Below are positions 26,942 through 34,371 of a DNA stretch of 34,371 nucleotides, in pieces. The notes under the pieces are model-generated. The model worked only from the letters and a program-made list of their open reading frames with translations. It searched no databases and had not been told where the DNA came from. The DNA is taken from assembly GCA_015231515.1 (NCBI GenBank), contig JADGBM010000022.1, forward strand, positions 1-34,371. Reading direction: 5' to 3'. The translations under genes and the position numbers were made by a program. Each line of letters starts with the position of its first letter. Within the stretch, counting starts at the first letter, position 1. The stretch comes from Desulfobulbaceae bacterium. GTDB lineage: Bacteria; Desulfobacterota; Desulfobulbia; Desulfobulbales; VMSU01.

Positions 26942-28594
26942 TTACCAGGCCTTACCTTGAGGAAGACGCCACTGTCGAATAATGAGTTCATGGGCCTTAT
27001 GCAAAAACTCACCAAAGGTATCCGGCTGCAGAGCAGATATGGATACGGCGTTATATTTTTTTTCAATCACAGCAATTGATTCGGGGTCAATTTTATCAAT
27101 TTTATTGAGAACCATCAAAGTCGGGACCTGCAAGTTCAACTCCGCAATAAGATCTTCGACAACGCGTATCTGATCCTCAAATCGCGGGTTGTGCACATCA
27201 ACAACATGCACAAGAACATCAGCATCATAAAGTTCTTCCAGCGTTGCCTGAAAGGCCTTCAGGAGCTCCTCCGGCAGATCACGAATAAAGCCAACGGTGT
27301 CAGTTATAATCACCTCAACATCTTGGGGAAAACGCAGCCGCCTGCTGGTCGGATCCAAGGTGGCAAAAAGCTTATCTTCGGCGACAATATCACTGTTCGT
27401 CAATGAGTTGAGCAAGGTTGACTTGCCGGCGTTAGTATAGCCAACTAAAGAGATGACCGGAACATCTTTTTTTCGACGCCTCTCTCGACGCCTGTAGCGC
27501 TCTTCACTGACAGCCTTTAACTTTTTGCCCAGCACATTTAAACGATCTTTAATTCTTCGTCGATCAACTTCAAGTTTCGTCTCTCCCGGCCCGCGGGTGC
27601 CGATACCACCAGAGAGCCTTGACAGTGAATCGTCCCGGCTCTCCAGACGCGGCAGCATATATTTCAGCTGAGCCATCTCTATTTGAAGTTTGCCCTCCCG
27701 GGAAAGTGCCCTTCTGGCAAATATATCGAGTATAAGCTGCGTTCGGTCAATCACTCTGAGTTCAGTTAACGTGGTTATTGAGTTAACCTGACTTGCGTTA
27801 AGCTCCTGGTCAAAAATCAACAAATTAGCATTCAGCAACAGGGCCTGGAGCATAACTTCACTCAACTTCCCCTTGCCAAGAATATATCGGGAACTCACCT
27901 GTTTACGACGCTGGATAATTGAGCCGAGCACAACAACTTCATCAGAACGAGCCAACTCCTGGAGTTCATCGACGGAATCTTGAGCGATTGCCTTTGGTAG
28001 GGTTGAAACACTCACCAGGATTGCCCTGTCCTCCCCTGCCTGTTGCTTAGCATCAATATGGACCCGGGCAAACTCATTTTCAAGGGCAGTAATCAGCTCA
28101 AGACAGGTGGAGTTTTGCTGGGAGGGCACAACCGGTTCCAGAAAAGACCAGTTGTGACCATTGACCAAGGTTGGAGTCAGGTGAACAGAGTATAAACGTT
28201 CAGGAAAACCATCTGCAGTTATTTTGATTACGGACATCAAGTCAAACCTGAGAAAGAGAAGATCCATCAGATCGTCTTCAGAGATCCCTTCCCCTGTCAG
28301 ATGCGTATGGACAAATCGCAAGCCCTTCAAACGTTTACCGGCGGAACGGGAGCTTGACAAAACAGGAATTACAATCTGTTTTTTATCGCCGACAATAACC
28401 GACTCAACCTGGCCCTTACGATTAATCAAGACACCAATCTGACGGCCTAACTCAAAAGACAACTCAGCCAACTCTCTGGCCAGTTCAGGACTGACGATCA
28501 GTTCAGGAGGAACTCGACGCCGGGAAATACGGTCGAGTTTATCGTGCTGTGCGGTTTTGAGGCCTGCTGTATGACCAAAAATAGTACTTATAAT
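26942..28594 (-). CDS. hflX: HflX GTPase, proposed AUU start
   Basis: HflX binds the ribosome and splits stalled 70S particles using GTP. The G domain has GYTNAGKST (about 385-393), DTVGFIRDLP and NKID. The HflX N-domain shows RYILGKGKLSEV and GGIGTRGPGETKLEVDRRRI with the usual coiled-coil segment RYRRRERRRKK. The frame continues upstream of the first ordinary start (TTG 28471) with family-like sequence: ISTIFGHTAGLKT, then RRRVPPEL, then SPELARELAEL. No ATG, GTG or TTG occurs in that stretch. ATT at 28594 aligns with the usual initiator Met, and TAGGTGAT, a good anti-Shine-Dalgarno match, immediately precedes it. The selB TAG is 5 bases upstream. A sequence error T for G is the main alternative. 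Length would be 550 residues. Confidence 0.8.
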   Translation of the reverse strand: MISTIFGHTAGLKTAQHDKLDRISRRRVPPELIVSPELARELAELSFELGRQIGVLINRKGQVESVIVGDKKQIVIPVLSSSRSAGKRLKGLRFVHTHLTGEGISEDDLMDLLFLRFDLMSVIKITADGFPERLYSVHLTPTLVNGHNWSFLEPVVPSQQNSTCLELITALENEFARVHIDAKQQAGEDRAILVSVSTLPKAIAQDSVDELQELARSDEVVVLGSIIQRRKQVSSRYILGKGKLSEVMLQALLLNANLLIFDQELNASQVNSITTLTELRVIDRTQLILDIFARRALSREGKLQIEMAQLKYMLPRLESRDDSLSRLSGGIGTRGPGETKLEVDRRRIKDRLNVLGKKLKAVSEERYRRRERRRKKDVPVISLVGYTNAGKSTLLNSLTNSDIVAEDKLFATLDPTSRRLRFPQDVEVIITDTVGFIRDLPEELLKAFQATLEELYDADVLVHVVDVHNPRFEDQIRVVEDLIAELNLQVPTLMVLNKIDKIDPESIAVIEKKYNAVSISALQPDTFGEFLHKAHELIIRQWRLPQGKAW

Positions 28595-28599
28595 ATCAC

Positions 28600-30512
28600 C
28601 TAGCCACGTAAAACTCTTTTGTCTCCCACACGTATGGTCACTTTTTCTTTATCAAAAAACTCCATTAGCGGAATAGAAAACTTACGGGTCAGCCCGGTTA
28701 ACTCTTTAAAGGCTGCGGCATCAATTTCATTGTTCTTTTTCAAATAATCCATCAGGGAGCCCTTGAGCTTTTCCAGGGAATCGTGATGAAAGTAAAGATC
28801 TTCGCTAACACGTACCAGTTTCATATCCTGAACAAGCAGCACCATAACCTCTGTTAACAGACCAGATGAATAGTTATGAAATGTCGCCAGGAGTTCCTTC
28901 TTCGTGGGTGGGGACAGACCAGCCGCCTTAAAACTCTGTTCAAGATCAAGGCGCAGGGCCTTTTCGTCTTCTTTTAAAGAAACTTTATGGCCGGAAAGCC
29001 GCACGAAGGCATTATCAACGACAATATCGTTGCCCTTTGCAAGTGTTTGCAGAACCAGGTTGAAAAGTTTTTGCCCTATACCATTATATAGTCGACTTCG
29101 AAGTTCCTCCTTCCCTATCCCTTCCTTGAGGGGATTGTCCAGATGAAACTTGGACAAGATCGACTTTGACAAGTCGCAGAGGGCAACCAAAACTGCACCG
29201 CTGATCATCAGTTTTTTTTCGGAGTCAACAACAACAATTTTACGCGAAGAGATCGGGGTGTTTAAGAGCTTCTTTAACCTGTTGCCAAATATGCCAAGAC
29301 GGGCTTCAAGCTCGACATGGGTCAAACCAGTAATGCCTGCCTCATTGAGGTGCAAGAGGGCAAGTTGATCAGGTTCACCATCATGATACAGGGCAAAGGC
29401 CGTTTTATTATCTTCTTTAAATCTTCGGCGCTTTCTGGCTGGACAGTTGTTAAAGACGGTCCCCCCCCAATTGTAAGAACCGGAGAGTACCGCCGGACGA
29501 CGTACCTGTCACCAGGCCAAGAGGTAACCGGTTCCTCAAGAAGGAGCTGGACGTTGACGATGGTGCCGGGCTCAGCCGCTTCAGTGTCGAGCAGCACAAT
29601 TCGGCCCATCACCTCAGCTGTTCCGATATGTACCCTGACACGAGTCCTGTTTTTCAGCGGCTTTTCATTACTGCTGAGATAGGTGAAGTCACAATCCAGC
29701 ATAAAAGACGGGATAAGAGAATCAGGTGTCGCAAGCATATCCCCGCGATCAATAAGCTCCTTTTCCAAGCCTTGAATATTCAAGGCTGTACGATGTCCGG
29801 CCTCAGCCACATCGACGCTGTTGCCATGAACCTGAATACCACGAATTCGGGCCTTTTTCTGGGAAGGATAGATACAGACATCATCACCAACTGAAATCGA
29901 ACCGGACATCGAGGTTCCAGTTACAACGGCACCAAAGCCTGTCATAGTGAAAATTCTGTCGATGGGCAGACGAAAGGGGCCAGTTGCGGCGCCAAATTCC
30001 GACGAGCCGACAATGGCGTCAAGCTGCGACTTAAGTGCTTCAATACCAGCACCTGTTGTTGAAGAGACCTTTGCCACAGGCGCATTTTCGAGGAAACTGC
30101 CCTTAAAAAAATCAGCAAGCTCCTCTTCGACCATTTCAAGCCAATCCGGCTCAACCATATCGATCTTGGTTATGATCAGGATGCCTCGTTTTACGCCGAG
30201 CAGAGAGCATATTTCAAAATGTTCCCGTGTCTGCGGCATAATACCTTCATCGGCTGCAACCACAAAGGCGACAAGATCAACACCGCTGGCCCCGGCAACC
30301 ATATTTTTAACAAATTTTTCATGACCAGGAACATCAACAATGCCAAGCCGATGACCACACGGCAAATCGAGGAAGGCAAAACCTAACTCAATGGTAATCC
30401 CCCGCTTCTTCTCCTCTTTAAGTCTATCTGTTTCGATACCGGTCAATGCGCGGACAAGACTTGTCTTGCCATGATCAACATGGCCAGCAGTCCCCAGTAC
30501 AATCTCACGCAT
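28600..30512 (-). pseudogene. selB: Selenocysteine elongation factor SelB, split by a frameshift
   Basis: The gene reads as two overlapping frames. Frame one from ATG 30512 encodes about 348 residues of a SelB translation factor: GHVDHGKTSL at 10-19, [28 protein letters not shown] and domains II-III ending SPVLTIGGG. It then runs out of frame to 29322. Frame two, entered from the same place, gives VFNNCPARKRRRFKEDN and the winged-helix C-terminal half, ending KFSIPLMEFFDKEKVTIRVG to 28600, a normal SelB end. One G more in the run of eight at 29461-29468 would restore a 637-residue protein. SelB delivers selenocysteinyl-tRNA to UGA codons at a SECIS hairpin. It may be functional if the run is an assembly error or is slipped by the ribosome. 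The gene follows the MBL hydrolase after 3 bases. Confidence 0.9.
29461..29468 (-). other. Eight-G homopolymer at the selB frameshift
   Basis: The plus strand has eight C (29461-29468), read as eight G on the coding strand after ATT. Nine G would encode the conserved I-G-G-G followed by T-V-F-N-N. With eight, the frame is lost at once. The tract is a candidate sequencing or assembly error, slippage site or phase-variable locus. Confidence 0.85.
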
Positions 30513-30515
30513 TTT

Positions 30516-31154
30516 TTAAAAATCTCCGGTGAGGAAGGGGTTGGTTGCGGCTTCAGTCGAAATTGTTGAAGAGTCTCCACCATAACCATGTCCAGGCCAG
30601 ACGATGGTGTCACCAGGAAGGGTCAACAGTTTTTTACGAATTGAGTTCATAAGGGTCTTTGTGTCACCACCGGGGAAGTCGGTTCGTCCTACACCGCCGA
30701 CAAAAAGGCTATCCCCTGTAAACAGATGCGGCTTGCCATAAAGGCAGATTCCACCAGGGGTATGGCCAGGGGTGTGAATTACTGTGAGCGTCTCTTCTCC
30801 AAAAGACAGACTCTCACCATCTGTAACTTTTTTATCTGGGGGTGGTGAGGCAGGCAGTCCAAGCATAGAGAAATATTTTTTAACCTCAGACTTAGCAAAG
30901 AAATCAGCATCATCCTTATGGATGATGATCAGGGCCCCGGTTGCCTCTTTCAGTTTCGCATTGCCACAGTCATGATCAGGATGTCCATGGGTATTAATAA
31001 TATACTCCACGGTCGCGCCCTCGTCCTTGACTGCTTTGAGGATGCGTGACTCGTCACCACCAGGATCGATAATCACAGCCTTTTTTGTTTTTTCGCAAAC
31101 TGCCAGATAACAACACACACTCATAGAACCAACAACCAACTGCCGTACAATCAT
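30516..31154 (-). CDS. Metallo-beta-lactamase hydrolase, glyoxalase II-like
   Basis: The 212-residue protein has the metal motif THGHPDHD (H56, H58, D60, H61), then HTPGHTPGGICLY, FTGDSLFVGGVGRTDFPGG and the final WPGHGYGG. This set defines the glyoxalase II-like group that hydrolyses thioesters or, in related forms, works as persulfide dioxygenase or flavin-linked enzyme. The substrate is unknown. There is no signal peptide; N-terminal cysteines (CC at 14-15) are not in a known motif. ATG 31154 follows AAAGG by 9 bases. The gene ends 3 bases before selB, so the two are cotranscribed. Confidence 0.88.
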   Translation of the reverse strand: MIVRQLVVGSMSVCCYLAVCEKTKKAVIIDPGGDESRILKAVKDEGATVEYIINTHGHPDHDCGNAKLKEATGALIIIHKDDADFFAKSEVKKYFSMLGLPASPPPDKKVTDGESLSFGEETLTVIHTPGHTPGGICLYGKPHLFTGDSLFVGGVGRTDFPGGDTKTLMNSIRKKLLTLPGDTIVWPGHGYGGDSSTISTEAATNPFLTGDF

Positions 31155-31187
31155 ATCATTGCCTTTACGTTATACTGAACCACTTAA

Positions 31188-32153
31188 TCAGCAGTCGCAC
31201 TTTTGAGGATCACAAACACCGCCTCCACAGCCACAGGCCCCGGCGATATTAAGAGAAACAGGAGCAGAACCGGACTGTTTTTTGATCACATTGTCGATCA
31301 CTACTGCAAAGGCCTTGACTGCTGGGCTATCAGACTCAGAGGTCAGATACGGATTACCATCATCACCACCAAGCACGACACGCGGATCCATAGGCACACG
31401 TCCGAGAAAATTAATATTAAAATCCTTAGCCGTTTTTTCCCCACCACCACTCTTGAACACATCAACTGTTTTATTGCAGTGCGGGCAAATCAAGCCGCTC
31501 ATATTTTCAACCAGACCGACGATATTCATCTTAACATGTTTACAGAAATTAAGCGATTTCCGCACATCTGCCAAGGCAATATCCTGAGGCGTTGTAACCA
31601 CTAGAGCCTGCGCGTCGGGGATGGTATTGGCAATAGTTAACGGCTCATCTCCTGTGCCAGGGGGAGCATCAATGACCAGGTAATCCAGTGTTCCCCAATC
31701 AATATCAGCAATAAACTGGCGTATCGCCTGAATCTTGAGAGGGCCGCGCCAGATGATAGGATCGTCTCGATCTTCCATCATATACTCAAGTGAAATAACC
31801 TTGAGATTTTCACCAAATTTCATCGGGGGAAGCAAGCCGCCATTCTGCTGGGCATCTTTAAGGTTCTCGGTCAGATTCAACATCCGGCAGATATCCGGCC
31901 CATGCAGATCAACATCCATCAATCCGACTTTATAGCCTCTATTTGCTAAGCCAAGCGCCAGATTTGTAGAAACCGTACTTTTACCGACACCCCCTTTACC
32001 ACTCATCACCAGAATTTTATGTTTAATTCTACTTAAAGAAGTTTTAATCGAAACTTCCTGCTGGGCAATATGGGCTTTCGCCTGTTCCTGTGTCTTGCTT
32101 GATCCACAACCGGAACTTTTTTTACTATCACAACTACCGCATGAACTACCCAT
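31188..32153 (-). CDS. mrp: Mrp/NBP35-family ATP-binding iron-sulfur carrier
   Basis: The 321-residue protein has the deviant Walker A SGKGGVGKST at 51-60 and DVDLHGP at 80-86. The nucleotide-sensing segment IDAPPGTGDEP, the family CxxC (C223-C226, CPHC) and MDPRVVLGGD follow. It also has a cysteine-rich N-terminus (SSCGSCDS, GCGSS) and a C-terminus with CGCGGG and VCDPQKCDC. Mrp proteins bridge a 4Fe-4S cluster between two CxxC motifs and deliver it to apoproteins; terminal cysteine clusters are common in Desulfobacterota. GGAGGAG lies 7 bases before ATG 32153. It begins the tightly spaced run with the MBL gene 33 bases downstream, and a structured leader candidate lies upstream. Confidence 0.92.
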   Translation of the reverse strand: MGSSCGSCDSKKSSGCGSSKTQEQAKAHIAQQEVSIKTSLSRIKHKILVMSGKGGVGKSTVSTNLALGLANRGYKVGLMDVDLHGPDICRMLNLTENLKDAQQNGGLLPPMKFGENLKVISLEYMMEDRDDPIIWRGPLKIQAIRQFIADIDWGTLDYLVIDAPPGTGDEPLTIANTIPDAQALVVTTPQDIALADVRKSLNFCKHVKMNIVGLVENMSGLICPHCNKTVDVFKSGGGEKTAKDFNINFLGRVPMDPRVVLGGDDGNPYLTSESDSPAVKAFAVVIDNVIKKQSGSAPVSLNIAGACGCGGGVCDPQKCDC

Positions 32154-32193
32154 TACTGAACTCCTCCATTATATATAAAATACCATTCGGGTG

Positions 32194-32282
32194 TAGACCC
32201 TATGGTGGTCAACCCTCGTTCGCAACTCCTTGACACCCCGTAGCATCAACAACAGTTGCAGATGCTTCCCATATAGGGTCTA
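32194..32282 (-). promoter_or_regulatory. Candidate structured leader RNA of mrp (three-way junction)
   Basis: The gap of 210 bases before mrp contains three nested inverted repeats that fit one fold. P1 pairs TAGACCCTAT (32194-32203) with ATAGGGTCTA (32273-32282). P2 pairs AGCATCAAC (32242-32250) with GTTG (32255-32258) and GATGCT (32261-32266), leaving a two-base CA bulge and an AACA loop. P3 pairs GGTG and TCAA (32204-32212) with TTGA and CACC (32230-32237), leaving one bulged base. On the minus strand this would be in the mrp 5' leader, 40 bases before its start codon. It has no terminal T run. It may instead be a small mobile repeat; I recognise no known RNA family. Confidence 0.45.
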
Positions 32283-32363
32283 AAAGGATACAGTTGTTTA
32301 AGTCAGAACAAGCCTTATACCGCAAAGCTGATCATTTTAAAACTTCATTTTTCAGCTCTTTGT

Positions 32364-34371
32364 TCAGGTGCGGTCAGGATCAAGCAAAATACGACAATCG
32401 GCAACCGAGCATCCCTTCCCCCTTCGATGGACTATCAAGGGGTTGATATCAAGTTCGGCTATCTCCGGATTTTCCGTAGCTAGGGCAGAAAGCAGGGCTA
32501 AACATCGTTCAAGCTCATCCGTATCACATGGTTCGGCTCCACGAGCTCCGTTCAACATCGGATAGGCCTTTGTGGAGCGCACCATATACCGGGCCGCGTT
32601 ATGTCGAATCGGTGCCAGACGAAAGCTGACATCCTTAAATATCTCAACAAAAATTCCTCCCAGACCAAACATAAGAAGCGGACCAAACACTTTATAGCGA
32701 TTAATGCCAAGAATTACCTCGACCCCCTCCGGGGCCATCTGCTGAACAAACACTCCGGTAATTTCAGCATCAGGTGCGTTTCCTTTAACTACTGAGACAA
32801 TCGTTTCAAACGCTTTAGCTGCTTCTTCAGGTGTTTTTATGCCAACCATTACCCCGCCCAGATCGGACTTATGCACGATCTGGGGAGAAACAATTTTAAA
32901 TACCGATTTACCAAACTCCGTAACCGCTTGAGCGGCTTCCTGAGCTGTGGTGGCCAAGGCCGCCGGCAGCACCGGAAACCCATAGGCCTTTAAAATTTTA
33001 TTTCCTTCGACCTCCCCAAGATACATCTGCCCGTTGGCAAGGGCATCATCAATTATCTTGCGGGCGGTCGCCCGGTCTGGAGATATGGCTATTTCACTGA
33101 GATGCTGACGGTTAATCCATTTGGAATGCCGATACAACGCCCCCATAGCCCGAGCAGCCATTTCCGGAAAATGATAATGAGGCATCTTATTAGTTTCAAG
33201 AAAATCAATGGCCTCGCGGACATCCATCTCACCCATAAACGAGGTTAATACCGGCTTACCGCTCTTTTTGGCCAGGGCGGGAATAATTTGGGCGGTGGCA
33301 TAGATATCCGTCATAGACTGCGGTGTTAATATAAATATTACACCATCAACATTTTCGTCTTTTAAAACGGCCTCAAAGGCCGCCCGGTATCGATCAACAC
33401 CAGCATCTCCGATCACATCTACAGGATTATTGGTATTGGCCGTCTTAGGCAGGGCACTTTGCAAGGCCTCTTTGGTTTCAAGTGAAAACTCGGCCAAGGT
33501 TAAGCCCACATTGACAGTGATATCTGTGGCAATAATTCCGGGTCCGCCAGCATTGGTAATAATGGCAACACGGTTTGATTTTGGCAGTGGCTGAGTTGCA
33601 AAGGCAATGGCATAATCAAAAAGGTGACTAATGGTCTGGGCACGGTAGATACCGCTCTGCTCAAACAAGGCATCATAAATTGCCTCGGAACCAGCCAATG
33701 AACCGGTATGAGAGCTGACGGCTGCAGCCCCTGCAGATGTTCGTCCTGATTTAACAGCAACTATCGGTGTTGGATTTTCGCCTCCGGTAATCTCTCTAAC
33801 AACCTTTACAAACTCAAAACCATGCCGAAGATCTTCCACATACATCATAATAACCTTGGTCTGGGGGTCTTCATGCAGATATTTCAATAGGTCAAGCTCA
33901 TCAATGTCAGCCTTATTGCCGACTGATACAAACTTTGAAAACCCTATTTTCTTACGAGCAGCATAGTCGAGAACTGCTGTACATAGTGCTCCCGACTGAC
34001 TGATAAACCCGATATTACCGGGTAACGGAGGTCGTCTGGCGAAACTTGCATTAAGGCCAAATGAAAGATCCGTGTTGATTACCCCCAGACAGTTTGGCCC
34101 TATCAGACTCATGTTGTATTCATGGCATATTCCAATAAGTTCCTGCTCCAGCAGCAGGCCACTCGCGCCAATTTCCCGAAACCCAGCGGTTATACAGATA
34201 AGCCCCTTCACCCCTTTCTGACCCGCTTCTCTGGCAACAGAGGCAACCATAGTGGAGGGTACGATAATCACAGCTAAATCCACACTCCCGTCAATTTCAG
34301 CCAGTGAGGCATAGGCACGGACCCCACAAATCGAAAGTGCTTTAACGTTTACCGGATAGCTCACCCCCCTG
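32364..34371 (-). CDS. ADP-forming acyl-CoA synthetase / acetyltransferase-like protein (N-terminus cut by window edge)
   Basis: The frame is open to the right edge. Residues V-S-Y-P-V-N-V-K-A at the edge correspond to the usual YPVNPK segment, so about 50 N-terminal residues are missing. The GTG at 34364 is not a real start. The CoA-binding domain shows IGPNCLGVIN and FISQSGALCTAVLDYA, then SHTGSLAGSEAIYDAL with the histidine of the phosphorylated loop. The C-terminal ATP-grasp domain has KIVSPQIVHKSDLGGV, FGLGGIFVEIFKDV and LDINPLIV. Such fused alpha-beta proteins make ATP (or GTP) from acyl-CoA, ADP and phosphate, or run in reverse. Close homologs include protein acetyltransferases, but no GNAT domain follows here. 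It lies 210 bases upstream of mrp. Confidence 0.9.
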   Translation of the reverse strand, partial: RGVSYPVNVKALSICGVRAYASLAEIDGSVDLAVIIVPSTMVASVAREAGQKGVKGLICITAGFREIGASGLLLEQELIGICHEYNMSLIGPNCLGVINTDLSFGLNASFARRPPLPGNIGFISQSGALCTAVLDYAARKKIGFSKFVSVGNKADIDELDLLKYLHEDPQTKVIMMYVEDLRHGFEFVKVVREITGGENPTPIVAVKSGRTSAGAAAVSSHTGSLAGSEAIYDALFEQSGIYRAQTISHLFDYAIAFATQPLPKSNRVAIITNAGGPGIIATDITVNVGLTLAEFSLETKEALQSALPKTANTNNPVDVIGDAGVDRYRAAFEAVLKDENVDGVIFILTPQSMTDIYATAQIIPALAKKSGKPVLTSFMGEMDVREAIDFLETNKMPHYHFPEMAARAMGALYRHSKWINRQHLSEIAISPDRATARKIIDDALANGQMYLGEVEGNKILKAYGFPVLPAALATTAQEAAQAVTEFGKSVFKIVSPQIVHKSDLGGVMVGIKTPEEAAKAFETIVSVVKGNAPDAEITGVFVQQMAPEGVEVILGINRYKVFGPLLMFGLGGIFVEIFKDVSFRLAPIRHNAARYMVRSTKAYPMLNGARGAEPCDTDELERCLALLSALATENPEIAELDINPLIVHRRGKGCSVADCRILLDPDRT

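Noticed and set aside
28471-28471. TTG as the hflX start
   Set aside because: It would discard 41 residues of conserved N-terminal sequence, and the purine-rich AGAGAG directly touches the TTG, which is too close for a ribosome site.
29322-29460. The last 46 codons of the first selB frame as a native C-terminus
   Set aside because: They come after the frameshift; the real continuation is in the second frame, which matches SelB.
32194-32282. Hammerhead ribozyme or integron attC site for the three-stem structure
   Set aside because: The hammerhead core (CUGANGA and GAAA at the junction) is absent, and the attC end motifs (RYYYAAC / GTTRRRY) do not flank the closing stem.

Overview
The window reads as bacterial chromosome of moderate, slightly AT-leaning composition. 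Several things point to a sulfate- or sulfur-metabolising Desulfobacterota lineage, most likely Desulfobulbales-like: the gene families present, the gene orders rplM-rpsI-argC and DUF4390-ntrY-ntrX, an ADP-forming acyl-CoA synthetase, a cysteine-rich Mrp ATPase and a selenocysteine elongation factor. The taxonomic call is inference, because there is no rRNA here. Nearly all of the sequence is housekeeping or regulatory. I see no rRNA, CRISPR array, intact insertion sequence or prophage.

Layout. At 1-2.5 kb: an AMP nucleosidase cut by the left edge, a possible 34-residue membrane peptide, a zinc-ribbon protein, tRNA-His with promoter and terminator, and a PilZ protein. At 2.5-5.6 kb: an S4-domain protein divergent from a YgiQ-type radical SAM protein, then a REC-HD-GYP response regulator. 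At 5.65-6.5 kb: a gene-poor scar holding an internally deleted REP-associated (Y1) transposase remnant between 18-bp inverted repeats, abutting the tail of another broken gene. At 6.5-12.8 kb: an RNase Z-like hydrolase divergent from a 1385-residue SNF2 ATPase, an SH3/coiled-coil membrane protein and a small hypothetical protein. At 12.8-17.2 kb, on the minus strand: tRNA-Gly, rplM-rpsI, then argC-truA-aspC. At 17.3-19.5 kb, on the plus strand: hisB, a lipoprotein gene and a ttcA-like gene.

From 19.6 kb to the right edge everything is on the minus strand. In transcription order these are: ADP-forming acyl-CoA synthetase (cut by the edge), a structured leader candidate, Mrp/NBP35 ATPase, glyoxalase II-like hydrolase, selB (frameshifted in a run of eight G), hflX (no ordinary start codon; AUU proposed), DUF4390 protein, ntrY, ntrX, a dispersed palindrome, a ClpX-like AAA+ protein with an unusual C-terminal extension, and hemB. 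The run from mrp to ntrX is tightly spaced and probably one operon. It links Fe-S handling, selenocysteine translation, ribosome rescue/GTPase functions and a sigma-54 two-component pathway.

The items most worth a second look are the possible three-way-junction RNA before mrp, the selB homopolymer frameshift, the hflX AUU start, the ClpX-like protein without a zinc domain but with an IGF loop, and the deleted RAYT element.
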